From Celeribacter baekdonensis (lineage in GTDB: Bacteria > Pseudomonadota > Alphaproteobacteria > Rhodobacterales > Rhodobacteraceae): DNA of 64,000 nucleotides. Location: positions 172,438 through 236,437 of the forward strand of contig NZ_FNBL01000006.1 in the NCBI RefSeq assembly GCF_900102315.1, read 5' to 3'. The translations under genes and the position numbers were made by a program. The notes below the pieces were generated by a model. That model made no database searches and had not been told where the DNA came from. It saw only the letters and a list, made by a program, of their open reading frames with translations. This document shows, piece after piece, positions 52,891 through 62,326 of this stretch (positions are counted from its first letter, which is position 1; each line of letters begins with the position of its first letter).

Positions 52891-54489
52891 TTAGCCGATG
52901 GCTGCCGCTTTCACATCTTCGTCAATGTAGGGCAGGTACTGTTCAAAGTTCGCGGAGAACATTTTGACCAGCTTCTCAGCCTGTGCATCAAAGGCGTCTT
53001 TGTCGGCCCAGGTGCGGCGCGGGTCCAAAAGAACGTCCGCCACGCCCGGAACGGACACAGGAACTTCAAAGCCAAAGTTCTCGTCCTTGCGGAATTCGAC
53101 CTCGGCCAAGGTGCCTTCTAGCGCGGAGTGCAACAGGTTGCGCGTGGCTTTGATCGGCATACGCGAGCCAGTGCCAAAGGCGCCACCGGTCCAGCCGGTG
53201 TTAACCAACCAACAGGTCGCGCCATGTTTCGCGATCTTTTCGCGCAACAGGTTGCCATAGGCTTCCGGGCGACGCGGCATGAACGGTGCGCCGAAACAGG
53301 TGGAAAAGGTCGGGATCGGTTCGGTCACGCCCACTTCGGTGCCCGGTGTCTTCGAGGTGAAGCCGGAGAGGAAGTGATACATCGCCTGTGCCGGGGTGAG
53401 ACGCGCGATCGGCGGCAAGATGCCGTAAGCGTCACAGGTCAGCATGATGATGTTTTTCGGATGACCCCCGAGCGAGGTCGGCGACGCGTTGGAGATATAT
53501 TCCAACGGGTAAGCACAGCGCATGTTGTCGGTCAGGCTGTTGTCTTCGAAATCGAGCTCTTTGGTGTGCGCGTCATAGACCATGTTTTCGATGACAGTGC
53601 CGAACTTGGTCGTGGTCGCGTAGATCTCAGGCTCGGCTTCGGCCGAGAGATTGATCGTTTTCGCGTAACAACCGCCTTCAAAGTTAAAGGTGCCGCGCTC
53701 GGACCAGCCATGTTCGTCATCGCCAATAAGGACGCGCGACGGATCGGCGGAAAGCGTGGTTTTGCCGGTGCCCGACAGACCAAAGAAGATCGCGGTGTCG
53801 ACCGGATTGTTCGGCGCGTGGTTGGCGGAGCAATGCATCGCCATCACGCCTTTGCCCGGCAAGATGTAGTTCAAAAGCGTGAATACGCCTTTTTTGTTCT
53901 CGCCCGCATATTCGGTGTTGCCGATCAGGATGATCTTTTTGTCAAAGTTCAGGGCAACGACGGTTTCCGAACGACAGCCGTGACGCTCTGGGTCGGCTTT
54001 GAAGCTCGGGCAATTGATGATGGTGAAATCTGCGGTGAAATCGTCGAGTTCTTTCAACTCAGGACGGCGCAACATGGTGCGGATAAACAAACCGTGCCAC
54101 GCCAACTCAGTGACCATGCGCACGTCAAGACGGTGGGCCGCATCGGCGCCGCCATAAAGGTCTTCAACGAAAAAATCTTTGCCTTTCATATGCTCAAGCA
54201 TATCGGCGTAAAGAACATCAAATTTGGCCGGGTCCATCGGCTGGTTGTTTTCCCACCAGATCGTGTCTTCCACGGAGGGGGTGCGCACAACGAATTTGTC
54301 TTTTGGGGACCGGCCAGTGTGTTTGCCTGTGGTCACAAGGAAAGTGCCGCCTTTGCCAAGCGTACCTTCTTCGCGTTTCAGGGCTTCTTCGATGAGCGCA
54401 GGCTCAAGAAGGTTGTAATAGACATGGCCAAGCCCTGTGATGCCTTGGTCGTCAAGTGTGAAAGCCGGGTTCACGCGTCCGGTTGTCAT
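52891..54489 (-). CDS. pckA: Phosphoenolpyruvate carboxykinase (ATP)
   Basis: Converts oxaloacetate to PEP for gluconeogenesis. The 532-residue product has [13 protein letters not shown], the P-loop [11 protein letters not shown] (about residue 240), GDDEHGW, and [10 protein letters not shown]; length is exact for ATP-dependent enzymes. The start at 54489 ([12 protein letters not shown]) is preferred; the frame is open upstream but through the promoter. It is divergent from chvI, and two copies of a 13-bp motif about 145-175 bp upstream suggest control by an OmpR-type regulator, perhaps ChvI itself. Confidence 0.97.
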   Translation of the reverse strand: MTTGRVNPAFTLDDQGITGLGHVYYNLLEPALIEEALKREEGTLGKGGTFLVTTGKHTGRSPKDKFVVRTPSVEDTIWWENNQPMDPAKFDVLYADMLEHMKGKDFFVEDLYGGADAAHRLDVRMVTELAWHGLFIRTMLRRPELKELDDFTADFTIINCPSFKADPERHGCRSETVVALNFDKKIILIGNTEYAGENKKGVFTLLNYILPGKGVMAMHCSANHAPNNPVDTAIFFGLSGTGKTTLSADPSRVLIGDDEHGWSERGTFNFEGGCYAKTINLSAEAEPEIYATTTKFGTVIENMVYDAHTKELDFEDNSLTDNMRCAYPLEYISNASPTSLGGHPKNIIMLTCDAYGILPPIARLTPAQAMYHFLSGFTSKTPGTEVGVTEPIPTFSTCFGAPFMPRRPEAYGNLLREKIAKHGATCWLVNTGWTGGAFGTGSRMPIKATRNLLHSALEGTLAEVEFRKDENFGFEVPVSVPGVADVLLDPRRTWADKDAFDAQAEKLVKMFSANFEQYLPYIDEDVKAAAIG

Positions 54490-54867
54490 AGTGCAAACTC
54501 CCTGCCGTGTCCTTGACGGCGTCTCTGAAACATGAATTCTCGCGAAAGGGCCATTCGCGGCCGGACAGTCCCTCTCGTCCGACGACCGTGCTATAGCATG
54601 CTCGCCGCGTCCGTAAACAGGACCCAGATCAAGAGTTAGCGCAACCATGTTGGAGTTAGCGTAAACAAGCCGAAGTGCAGAATGTGAAACGGCCAGACTT
54701 AAGGCGTTGTCGCAAGAAGGTGAGACAAATTAGCCATTCCTTGAATCTTTTCGTTTTGGATTGTCATAGCTGATGCATGTGATTCGCGGTTTCGCTTGAT
54801 TTGGCTTGGCGAAACGCGGATTATGCTAAAAAAAATGAACCAGTTGAGCAGTTGAAGGAAACGGAAC
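54490..54867. other. Divergent intergenic region pckA / chvI
   Basis: About 378 bp without a gene. On the minus strand a possible pckA promoter is TTTACG (54612-54617) and, after 16 bases, TATAGC (54590-54595). Next to it is the direct repeat at 54633-54665. On the plus strand an A-rich stretch and GGAA precede chvI. I see no RNA gene here. Confidence 0.5.
54633..54665 (-). promoter_or_regulatory. Two direct 12-13 bp repeats spaced 20 bp, possible OmpR-type site
   Basis: GAGTTAGCGCAAC (54633-54645) and GAGTTAGCGTAAA (54653-54665) share GAGTTAGCG and lie exactly 20 bp apart, two helical turns, on the same face. They sit just upstream of the possible pckA -35. Tandem direct repeats are usual for OmpR-family dimers. 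ChvI, the next gene, is such a regulator. Binding is inferred. Confidence 0.55.
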
Positions 54868-55569
54868 ATGTCCCGCATCGCATTGGTTGACGACGACCGG
54901 AATATTCTCACTTCCGTCTCCATGACCCTTGAGGCAGAAGGGTTTGAGGTGGAAACATATAATGACGGGCAATCGGCTTTGGACGCGTTCAACAAACGTC
55001 TCCCCGATATGGCTGTTTTTGATATTAAAATGCCGCGTATGGATGGGATGGACCTGTTGCAGCGTGTGCGGCAGAAAACCAATATGCCGGTGATTTTCCT
55101 CACCTCGAAAGATGATGAGATTGACGAAGTGCTGGGCCTTCGCATGGGCGCGGACGATTACGTCAAAAAACCGTTTTCCCAGCGCCTTTTGGTTGAACGC
55201 ATCCGCGCGCTTTTGCGTCGTCAGGAAGTGATCGAAGGCGGTGAAGTCGGTGACACCGAGGAAACCAAGGTGATTGTGCGTGGTGAATTGGAAATGGACC
55301 CGCTGCGCCATTCCGTGTCTTGGAAAGGCCGCGATGTCACGCTGACGGTGACGGAATTCTTGTTGTTGCAAGCTCTTGCCCAACGTCCCGGTTTTGTGAA
55401 ATCCCGCGATCAGTTGATGGATGTGGCCTATGATGATCAGGTCTATGTCGATGACCGCACGATCGACAGCCACATCAAACGCCTGCGTAAGAAAATGCGT
55501 ACCGTTGACACTGAATTCTCCGCCATCGAAACGCTTTACGGTATCGGTTACAGGTACAACGAGGAATAA
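54868..55569 (+). CDS. chvI: Response regulator ChvI (OmpR family)
   Basis: A 233-residue regulator with a receiver ([11 protein letters not shown]; phosphoacceptor Asp52 in [12 protein letters not shown]; Lys in VKKPF) and a winged-helix DNA-binding domain ([38 protein letters not shown]). It pairs with ChvG encoded next, starting on the same TAATG. In related bacteria ChvGI responds to acid and envelope stress and affects pckA expression. Confidence 0.95.
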   Translation: MSRIALVDDDRNILTSVSMTLEAEGFEVETYNDGQSALDAFNKRLPDMAVFDIKMPRMDGMDLLQRVRQKTNMPVIFLTSKDDEIDEVLGLRMGADDYVKKPFSQRLLVERIRALLRRQEVIEGGEVGDTEETKVIVRGELEMDPLRHSVSWKGRDVTLTVTEFLLLQALAQRPGFVKSRDQLMDVAYDDQVYVDDRTIDSHIKRLRKKMRTVDTEFSAIETLYGIGYRYNEE

Positions 55570-57299
55570 TGGCCTTTTCTTCGCGCATGGACATCTCGGG
55601 AAAGCGCCCGTCTGATGACGCAGACGTCGTTCTCGGGGATGACTGGATTGCGCCGCGCATTTCGGATGCGGATTTGCGCGCCAAACGGGAGCGCCGCCGC
55701 TTTATCGCGATCAATCGCTCTCCTCTGGCGCAAAAGATCATAACCTTCAACCTTGTGGCCATCATTTTGATGGTGGCGGGCATCCTCTATCTCAATCCGT
55801 TTCGCGACAGTCTTGTGACCCAGCGTGAAATGGCCATGGTGACAGAGGCCGTCCTGATCGCTGACATGTTGGAAGTGACCGCAGGTGTGGATGGTGTGTT
55901 GGATGCGACCGAAGGCTCCTCTGATGCACAATCCGTGCTGAATGTGCTTGAAATCCCGCTGCGCGAAAATGTCTTTATCTACGACGCCGAAGGGGCTCTG
56001 ATTGCCTCTACCGAAGGGATGCCGCGTGTGCGCCCCGCCAATGTGGCCGGGTTGCGTCGGGATGGGCGTTCCACGATGATTTCGGATTTTTTGACCGGGG
56101 TGTGGTCGATGATCACTCTCACAAAATCCAAAGAGACCGGCGATCCCAAGGATGCCGCCGCGCATGTCTCGCCTCTTGTGCCTGGCGCTTTGCAAAATGA
56201 GATCCATGTTAAAACCGGCAATGATGCAAATGGCTCGGCCCTCTTTGTTGTCGCCGCGCCGATCACCATCGACCTGGAGGGGCAGACGCGCACGCTGGGC
56301 GTGGTTGGGCTTGCCTCGGGCGAGGGTGAGATTGATGAACTTGTCCGGGTTGAGCGCGAACAAATCCTTCAGGTTTTTGTCATCGCCATCCTTGTGTCCA
56401 TCGGCCTGAGCCTTGTTTTGGCATCGACCATCGCCAATCCTTTGGCCGATCTGGCCGCTGCCGCTGAAATCGGACGCGACAAAAACAGTCGCAAAGTTGC
56501 TCCGGGTCGTGTGCGCATCCCGGATCTCTCCGGTCGCCCTGATGAGATCGGGCGTCTGTCGTCTGCTTTGCGCGGGATGGTGTCGGCGCTTTATGACCGG
56601 ATTGATGCCAACGAACAATTCGCGGCTGACGTGGCGCATGAAATCAAGAACCCGCTGGCCAGTCTGCGCTCTGCCGTTGGTTCACTGCGGATGATCAAGA
56701 AAGAAGAGCATCGGATCAAATTGCTCGATGTGATCGAACATGACGTGCGTCGTCTGGATCGTCTGGTCTCTGATATTTCCAACGCGTCACGGCTCGACAG
56801 TGAATTGGTCAAAGAGGAAGAAGAGGAATTCAACCTCATCAAAATGCTTACCAATTTGATCGAGTACCTGTCGCAAGAGGCGCAGGAAAAAGGCATCGAA
56901 TTCATCGCCGATATGCCCGACAAACCGATTGTCATTTCCGGCCTTGAGGCGCGTTTGGCACAGGTTTTTGTCAACCTGATCACCAACGCCGTCTCGTTCT
57001 GTGAAGACGGCGATGCGATCCGTGTTTGGGTGCGCAAACGTGACAGCCGCGTTTTGATTGTGGTCGAAGACACCGGTCCCGGCATTCCCGATCAGGCGCT
57101 GTCCAAAGTGTTCAAACGCTTTTATTCGGAGCGCCCTGCAGGTCAGTTTGGCAACAACTCCGGCCTTGGCCTTGCCATCTCGAAACAGATCGTCGAGGCC
57201 CATGGCGGTGTGATCTGGGCCGAAAACATTCGCCCAACCGATGCTGATATCACCTCCGATCCGCTGGGGGCCCGCTTTGTTGTGGGCTTGCCAGTGTGA
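55569..57299 (+). CDS. chvG: Sensor histidine kinase ChvG
   Basis: A 576-residue membrane kinase. It has a first helix near residues 60-80 (ITFNLVAIILMVAGILYL), a periplasmic sensor part, a second helix about residue 270 (VFVIAILVSIGLSLVLA), HAMP, and the phosphoacceptor in ADVAHEIKNPLAS (His357). The ATPase domain follows with NLITNAVSF, EDTGPGI and GLGLAISKQI. It is encoded with ChvI (overlapping TAATG), and hprK starts on its stop (GTGA). Confidence 0.95.
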   Translation: MAFSSRMDISGKRPSDDADVVLGDDWIAPRISDADLRAKRERRRFIAINRSPLAQKIITFNLVAIILMVAGILYLNPFRDSLVTQREMAMVTEAVLIADMLEVTAGVDGVLDATEGSSDAQSVLNVLEIPLRENVFIYDAEGALIASTEGMPRVRPANVAGLRRDGRSTMISDFLTGVWSMITLTKSKETGDPKDAAAHVSPLVPGALQNEIHVKTGNDANGSALFVVAAPITIDLEGQTRTLGVVGLASGEGEIDELVRVEREQILQVFVIAILVSIGLSLVLASTIANPLADLAAAAEIGRDKNSRKVAPGRVRIPDLSGRPDEIGRLSSALRGMVSALYDRIDANEQFAADVAHEIKNPLASLRSAVGSLRMIKKEEHRIKLLDVIEHDVRRLDRLVSDISNASRLDSELVKEEEEEFNLIKMLTNLIEYLSQEAQEKGIEFIADMPDKPIVISGLEARLAQVFVNLITNAVSFCEDGDAIRVWVRKRDSRVLIVVEDTGPGIPDQALSKVFKRFYSERPAGQFGNNSGLGLAISKQIVEAHGGVIWAENIRPTDADITSDPLGARFVVGLPV

Positions 57300-57793
57300 G
57301 TGGCCAGGAGACAGACAAAGATCAAAGGTCGGCGCAGGACAGCACCGGCCTTTTTTGCGACGCCCCAGAGGTCGCGCCCCTGAACCTGCATGCCAGTTGC
57401 GTGGCTTTTGAGGACACCAGAGCTTTGCTGATCCTCGGACCTTCTGGCAGTGGCAAATCAACGCTGGCGCTTGAACTCATGGCCTATGGCGCCACTCTTG
57501 TGTCTGACGATCGCACGATCTTGACCAAATCGGAAGAGGGCCTGATCGCGACCGCCCCGGCGCCGATCCGTGGGATGATCGAAGCACGCGGGATGGGGTT
57601 GCTTGCGGCTCAGACGATTCCCGCCGCGCGGATCTGTGGCATTGTCAACCTGTCACAGGTCGAAATGGAGCGCTTGCCCCCACGGCGGGAACGGGCCTTA
57701 ATCGGGGTCCCGATTCCCCTGTTTTTCAAAGTCGAAGGCCGCCATTTTGCCCCGGCTTTGGTCCAATGGCTCAAAGGAGGCCGATGCGCGTGA
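57296..57793 (+). CDS. hprK: HPr kinase/phosphorylase, short form
   Basis: A 165-residue protein that keeps only the kinase core of HprK/P. It has the P-loop GPSGSGKST (48-56), VSDDRT, and the signature region [13 protein letters not shown]. The N-terminal domain of Gram-positive HprK (about 130 residues) is missing, as is known for alphaproteobacteria. It would phosphorylate HPr (59130) at the regulatory Ser. The start overlaps the chvG stop as GTGA and its last ten bases overlap rapZ. Confidence 0.93.
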   Translation: MSGQETDKDQRSAQDSTGLFCDAPEVAPLNLHASCVAFEDTRALLILGPSGSGKSTLALELMAYGATLVSDDRTILTKSEEGLIATAPAPIRGMIEARGMGLLAAQTIPAARICGIVNLSQVEMERLPPRRERALIGVPIPLFFKVEGRHFAPALVQWLKGGRCA

Positions 57794-58695
57794 CGAGCTC
57801 TGACGACAGCCCTTTGCCACAGTCGAAATCCCAGCGCCGCGTGGTCTTGATCACGGGACCGTCGGGGGCGGGTCGCTCGACGGCCATCAACGCGCTTGAG
57901 GACCTTGGCTATGAGGTCATCGACAACCTGCCGATGTCGATCTTGCCCCGCTTGTTGCAAGCGCATGGGCTGACGCGGCCTTTGGCGCTTGGTTTGGATG
58001 TGCGCAATCGCGACTTTTCAGTCAATGCACTCATCGAGGTGATCGACGAATTGACCCGCAACCCCGATCATGACGCTGAGGTGCTTTATCTCGACAGTTC
58101 GCCTGAGGTGCTGATCCGGCGCTATTCAGAAACCCGCCGTCGTCACCCGCTTGCCCCTGCGGAAACAGTGCAGGACGGTGTGGCGCGGGAGATCGACCTT
58201 TTGGCACCGATCCGCGCGCGGGCGGACATTTTGATCGACACGTCCGAGATGACGCCGCATCAGCTGCGTGACGAGATTGAACGCTGGTTTGCGGAGGGGC
58301 ATCAGGCCGATATGGCCCTGACGGTGCAGAGTTTTTCCTACAAGCGCGGGATGCCACGGGGCGTCGATATGGTGTTTGATGTGCGCTTTCTGGCCAATCC
58401 CTATTGGGAGCCAGAGCTGCGTGCGCTGAATGGCATGGACGCAAAGGTCCAAGACTATGTTCAGCGAGACCCGCGATTTGCGGCATTTTTCGAAAAAGTG
58501 TTGGAATTGACCTTGCTTTTACTGCCGGCCTACCGTGAAGAGGGCAAAAAACACCTCTCCATCGCGTTTGGCTGTACCGGCGGACAGCACAGATCGGTGA
58601 CGCTTGCTGAAATTCTATCCAAAGCCCTTGCGGAACATGATTGGCAGGTGTCAATTAGGCATCGGGAATTGGAACGCCGCCATAGCGGCCTGTGA
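57784..58695 (+). CDS. rapZ: RNase adapter RapZ family protein
   Basis: A 303-residue member of the RapZ/YvcJ P-loop family: GPSGAGRST (about 25-33), the [10 protein letters not shown] segment, [23 protein letters not shown], and the C-terminal [24 protein letters not shown] and [12 protein letters not shown]. In E. coli RapZ guides RNase E to the GlmZ sRNA; the role in this group is open. AAAGGAGG lies six bases before the ATG at 57784. Confidence 0.95.
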   Translation: MRVTSSDDSPLPQSKSQRRVVLITGPSGAGRSTAINALEDLGYEVIDNLPMSILPRLLQAHGLTRPLALGLDVRNRDFSVNALIEVIDELTRNPDHDAEVLYLDSSPEVLIRRYSETRRRHPLAPAETVQDGVAREIDLLAPIRARADILIDTSEMTPHQLRDEIERWFAEGHQADMALTVQSFSYKRGMPRGVDMVFDVRFLANPYWEPELRALNGMDAKVQDYVQRDPRFAAFFEKVLELTLLLLPAYREEGKKHLSIAFGCTGGQHRSVTLAEILSKALAEHDWQVSIRHRELERRHSGL

Positions 58696-58709
58696 TCGGG
58701 GAATCTCGC

Positions 58710-59099
58710 GTGATCGGAATCGTCATTGTCGCGCATGGTGGATTGGCCAAGGAATACCTTGCGGCCGTCGAACATGTGGTGGGCAAGCAAACGGGCGTTG
58801 AGGCAATTTCTATTGAGCCGGATCATGACCGATCGGCCAAGCAAAAGGAAATTTGCGGCGCGGCCGATGATGTCGACACCGGAGATGGTGTGGTGGTCGT
58901 AACCGATATGTTTGGCGGCAGCCCGTCCAATCTGTCGTTGATGGCGTGCCATCATGACAATCGTAAAATCATTTACGGCGCAAACTTGCCCATGTTGATC
59001 AAGCTGGCAAAATCGCGTCACAAAACGGTCAGCGAAGCGGTTAAAAATGCCTTAGAGGCGGGCCGTAAGTACATCGACAGTTTCGACGTGCTTGGCTGA
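58710..59099 (+). CDS. PTS EIIA component, mannose family (ManX-like)
   Basis: A 129-residue protein starting MIGIVIVAHGGLAKEYL, where His9 is the phosphorylation site of mannose-type EIIA. DMFGGSPSNLSLM follows further on. It lies in the chvGI-hprK-rapZ-HPr run without any permease, so it is a regulatory phosphoacceptor rather than part of sugar uptake. A GTG at 58692 overlaps the rapZ stop; I prefer 58710 because GGGGA precedes it and the family starts there. Confidence 0.92.
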   Translation: MIGIVIVAHGGLAKEYLAAVEHVVGKQTGVEAISIEPDHDRSAKQKEICGAADDVDTGDGVVVVTDMFGGSPSNLSLMACHHDNRKIIYGANLPMLIKLAKSRHKTVSEAVKNALEAGRKYIDSFDVLG

Positions 59100-59129
59100 T
59101 AACAATAAGAAAAACGACAGGAAAACGGC

Positions 59130-59405
59130 ATGGCATCGACTACGAGAACGCATGAGATCATCAATGTGAAGGGTCTTCATGCGCGCGCTTCGGCGAAATT
59201 TGTCGAGACGGTAGAAGAATTTGACGCCAGCGCAGAGGTGTACAAAGACGGGATGAGCACCTCGGGTGATAGTATCATGGGGCTTTTGATGTTGGCAGCC
59301 TCCAAAGGAACCACTATTGACGTGTCAACGAGGGGACCCGATGCTGATGCCTTGGCAGATGCGTTGGAGGCCCTGATCAAGGACCGATTTGGCGAGGATA
59401 TGTAA
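59130..59405 (+). CDS. Phosphocarrier protein HPr
   Basis: A 91-residue HPr with the active His17 in VKGLHARASAKF and the regulatory Ser48 in SGDSIMGLLMLAASKG, both sites present. It would receive phosphate from EI (not in window), pass it to EIIA (58710), and be phosphorylated on Ser48 by HprK (57296). Confidence 0.95.
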   Translation: MASTTRTHEIINVKGLHARASAKFVETVEEFDASAEVYKDGMSTSGDSIMGLLMLAASKGTTIDVSTRGPDADALADALEALIKDRFGEDM

Positions 59406-60296
59406 GTGGCTCACCCGCAAGACCAAGCGACCGAGACCCACGTGCCAAAGCCCGGCGACGCGGATTTCATCAAATATGACGGACGGCGTCTGTCATATGC
59501 GGGGACCTATTCGGATCCCTCAAAGGTGGTGGTCATCCGTACCATTGAATGGATCACCGGCAAGCTGCCCTTGTTGCGTCGCATCCGTCGGTTCGAACGT
59601 ATGGGCACGCCCATGGGGCAGCCATTCTTTAGTCAAGCTCTTGAAGTTATGGGGATTAAAGTCACCACCCCCGAGGAGCAGATAGCCAAAATACCGGCCA
59701 CAGGCCCGCTTGTCGTCGTGGCAAACCACCCGCATGGCTTGGTCGATGGTTTGGTGATGGCGGAACTGATCGGCAAGGTGCGCACGGATTACAAAATCCT
59801 GACGCGCTCACTTTTGACCGGCATTCGCGAGATTGATCCCTTCATGTTGCCGGTACCTTTCCCGCATGAAGAGGACAGTCACCGCAAATCCATCCTCATG
59901 CGCAACGAGGCGATGGACACATTGAAGGCGGGCGGGGTGATCATCCTGTTTCCGGCGGGGGCCGTGGCGTCGTCTGAAACATGGTTTGGCCCGGTGAAGG
60001 AAAAAGAATGGAACCCGTTCACCGCCAAGATGGTGTTGAAGTCGGGGGCGACGGTGTTGCCGATCTATTTTCCGGGCCGGAACACGCGGTTGTATCAAAT
60101 TGCCGATAAAATTTCTGCGACCATCCGTCAGGGGCTTTTGCTACATGAAATCGTCCATGCACTCAACAAGCCGCAATCGCCCATTATCGGCGACCCATTG
60201 ACCCCGGATGATTTGAACGATTGGCAGAAAAAGACCCGCGAATTCATGGCTTGGATGCGGACGCATACTCTGGCGCTTGGCGGTCGCACGGACTGA
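59406..60296 (+). CDS. Lysophospholipid/ornithine-lipid type acyltransferase
   Basis: A 296-residue protein with an acyltransferase core. It has ANHPHGLVDGLVM, a variant of the NHx4-5D motif, then FPAGAVASSETWFG and VLPIYFPGRNTRLY as the acceptor-binding region. Members acylate lysolipids or ornithine lipids; substrate unknown. The start is GTG directly after the HPr stop, with GAGG upstream. It ends before a strong terminator (60318-60343). Confidence 0.85.
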   Translation: MAHPQDQATETHVPKPGDADFIKYDGRRLSYAGTYSDPSKVVVIRTIEWITGKLPLLRRIRRFERMGTPMGQPFFSQALEVMGIKVTTPEEQIAKIPATGPLVVVANHPHGLVDGLVMAELIGKVRTDYKILTRSLLTGIREIDPFMLPVPFPHEEDSHRKSILMRNEAMDTLKAGGVIILFPAGAVASSETWFGPVKEKEWNPFTAKMVLKSGATVLPIYFPGRNTRLYQIADKISATIRQGLLLHEIVHALNKPQSPIIGDPLTPDDLNDWQKKTREFMAWMRTHTLALGGRTD

Positions 60297-60317
60297 CCCA
60301 AACCCGGAACAGATGCG

Positions 60318-60343
60318 AAAAAGGGGCTTTGTGGCCCCTTTTT
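60318..60343. terminator. Strong bidirectional terminator
   Basis: AAAAAGGGGC and GCCCCTTTTT form a perfect ten-pair stem with a six-base loop and give a U-run on both strands. It lies between the convergent ends of the acyltransferase gene and hbd. Confidence 0.9.
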
Positions 60344-60361
60344 ATGTCGAAACCTGACGTT

Positions 60362-61237
60362 CTATCGGGTCGGAACGGGCGTCTCGCCACGATAATCATA
60401 AAATCCGCGCTGGGTTTTGCGGCCCAGCCACCCCGCCTCAACATATTTGGTCAAAAGCGGGCAGGGCCGGTATTTCGTATCGGCCAGACCATCGTGCAGT
60501 ACATTCATAATCGCCAGACAGGTGTCCAGACCGATAAAATCGGCCAACTCCAACGGCCCCATCGGATGGTTTGCCCCGAGTTTCATCGACTCATCAATGG
60601 ATTTGACCGATCCAACGCCTTCATAAAGCGTATAAACCGCCTCGTTGATCATTGGCATCAGGATGCGGTTGACGATGAATGCGGGGAAATCTTCGGCGCT
60701 GGCGGCGGTTTTCCCAAGCGATTCGACCACTTTTAAAAGCGCGTGATAGGTGGGTTCATCCGTCGCGATGCCGCGGATCAGCTCCACCAGCTTCATGACA
60801 GGCACCGGATTCATGAAATGGAACCCCATGAATTTTTCCGGCCGATCCGTGCGTGAGGCCAAGCGGGTGATTGAGATCGACGAGGTGTTCGAGGTCAGGA
60901 TGGTCTCTGGTTTGAGATGGGGCAAAAGCCGTTCGAAAATTGCATTCTTCACATCTTCGCGCTCAGTCGCCGCTTCAATCACCAAGTCACTGACCCCAAG
61001 CTCCTCGAGTTTGAGCGTTGTTGAGATCCGAGACAGCGCCGCATCCATTTCAGATTGCTCAATTTTGCCGCGTGACACTTGCCTCTCAAGATTGCGCGAG
61101 ATGGTGACAATCGCCTGATCCAGCGCGTCCTGAGAAATATCGTTGAGCAACACGTCATAGCCCGCCAGCGAAAACACATGCGCGATGCCGTTGCCCATTT
61201 GTCCCGCACCGACGATGCCTATGTTTTGGATGTCCAT
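60362..61237 (-). CDS. hbd: 3-hydroxybutyryl-CoA dehydrogenase
   Basis: NAD(P)-linked dehydrogenase of the HBDH family. The 291-residue product has IGIVGAGQMGNGIAHV (dinucleotide fold), VIEAATERED, SNTSSISITRLA and HFMNPVPVMKLVELI with the catalytic His. AEDFPAFIVNRILMPMINEAV follows. It acts in C4 metabolism (acetoacetyl-CoA/3-hydroxybutyryl-CoA). Start at 61237 has AAGGG upstream. It is separate from etfAB by the DUF6473 gene. Confidence 0.93.
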   Translation of the reverse strand: MDIQNIGIVGAGQMGNGIAHVFSLAGYDVLLNDISQDALDQAIVTISRNLERQVSRGKIEQSEMDAALSRISTTLKLEELGVSDLVIEAATEREDVKNAIFERLLPHLKPETILTSNTSSISITRLASRTDRPEKFMGFHFMNPVPVMKLVELIRGIATDEPTYHALLKVVESLGKTAASAEDFPAFIVNRILMPMINEAVYTLYEGVGSVKSIDESMKLGANHPMGPLELADFIGLDTCLAIMNVLHDGLADTKYRPCPLLTKYVEAGWLGRKTQRGFYDYRGETPVPTR

Positions 61238-61424
61238 TTTGTTACCCTTGGGATGTGTCGCCAGTCTGTGTGCCAAAGTTTACGCATGCGCAGCGCGCCG
61301 GTTCAAGGGGCAAGGTGGGGGCGTCTTCCTATAAAATTTATGTTGAATTGAAGGTTTAGCGATTTCGCAACTTGTATCTGCAACTCTGCTCTGTGGGTGA
61401 AATAACGAACCAGTGGGTGGACAC

Positions 61425-62252
61425 ATGGCTTACCAAAATAGGGGCGAAGGCTCCCTCAATTACTATCCGTGCCGCTATGGCAAATCGAAACTTTTGTTCC
61501 GCGGCCCGCCAAAGGACCTTGAGGAGGCCTATGTTGCCTTTCTCGGCGGAACCGAAACCTATGGCAAATATGTTGAGTTTCCCTTCCCGGACCTTGTTGA
61601 ATCCGGGCTTGGGGTCGAAACCGTCAATCTGGGCTGCGTTAACGCCGGCGTCGACGTGTTTCTGAATGATGAGACGGTTTTGGACCTGTGCCACCATGCG
61701 AAAACCACAGTGGTTCAAATCGCGGGCGCACAAAATATGTCGAACCGATTCTATGCGGTTCATGCGCGCCGCAATGATCGTTTTTTGCGGGCCTCGACCC
61801 TGTTGAAAACGATCTACCGCGAAATTGATTTCACCGATTTCAACTTTACCCGCCATCTGCTTCAGACCCTTGAAGCGGTGTCTGAGCAGAAGTTTGAAAT
61901 GGTGCGACAGGAGTTGCGCGGCGCGTGGGTGGCACGGATGCGGACGATGGCGCAGAAACTTCAGGGCGATCTGGTGCTGTTGTGGCTGTCGGATCATTCT
62001 CCCGATGATGAGGACGCCTGTGCCAAAATCAGTGGCGATCCGCTTTTCGTTAATCGAGAGATGCTTGAGGACATTCGTCCTCTGGTCAAAGATATTGTTG
62101 AGGTGGTGGCGACCCGCGCAGAGGTTGAGCAGGGCTACGACTTGATGGCCTATTCCGACCTTGACGCTCCCGCTGCCCGCGAAATGCTGGGCCCGGTTGC
62201 CCATTCCAAAGCCGCGACTGCCGTTCAAGAAGCGATTGCGCGTTATCTTTGA
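61425..62252 (+). CDS. DUF6473-like protein
   Basis: A 275-residue protein of the DUF6473 kind, seen in Rhodobacterales. It has an N-terminal GSLNYYPCRYGKSKLLFRGP, then VNLGCVNAGVDVFLND, then ARRNDRFLRA, and is soluble. It shows some likeness to SGNH or sugar-modifying proteins but I cannot assign a reaction. I chose the ATG at 61425; a GTG at 61413 is also in frame. It ends at a bidirectional terminator. Confidence 0.75.
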   Translation: MAYQNRGEGSLNYYPCRYGKSKLLFRGPPKDLEEAYVAFLGGTETYGKYVEFPFPDLVESGLGVETVNLGCVNAGVDVFLNDETVLDLCHHAKTTVVQIAGAQNMSNRFYAVHARRNDRFLRASTLLKTIYREIDFTDFNFTRHLLQTLEAVSEQKFEMVRQELRGAWVARMRTMAQKLQGDLVLLWLSDHSPDDEDACAKISGDPLFVNREMLEDIRPLVKDIVEVVATRAEVEQGYDLMAYSDLDAPAAREMLGPVAHSKAATAVQEAIARYL

Positions 62253-62278
62253 AGCATTAAAATGCGTTCAATACCCAT

Positions 62279-62309
62279 AAAAAAGGCCCGCCGATTGGCG
62301 GGCCTTTTG
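62279..62309. terminator. Strong bidirectional terminator
   Basis: AAAAGGCCCGCC and GGCGGGCCTTTT form a perfect 12-pair stem with a four-base loop GATT and A/U-rich flanks. It separates the convergent DUF6473 gene and etfA. Confidence 0.93.
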
Positions 62310-62326
62310 TCATTCTAATGCGAGGC

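Noticed and set aside
53128..54516. 462-codon frame opposite pckA
   Set aside because: Shadow of a GC-rich coding gene; composition is biased and no motif is present.
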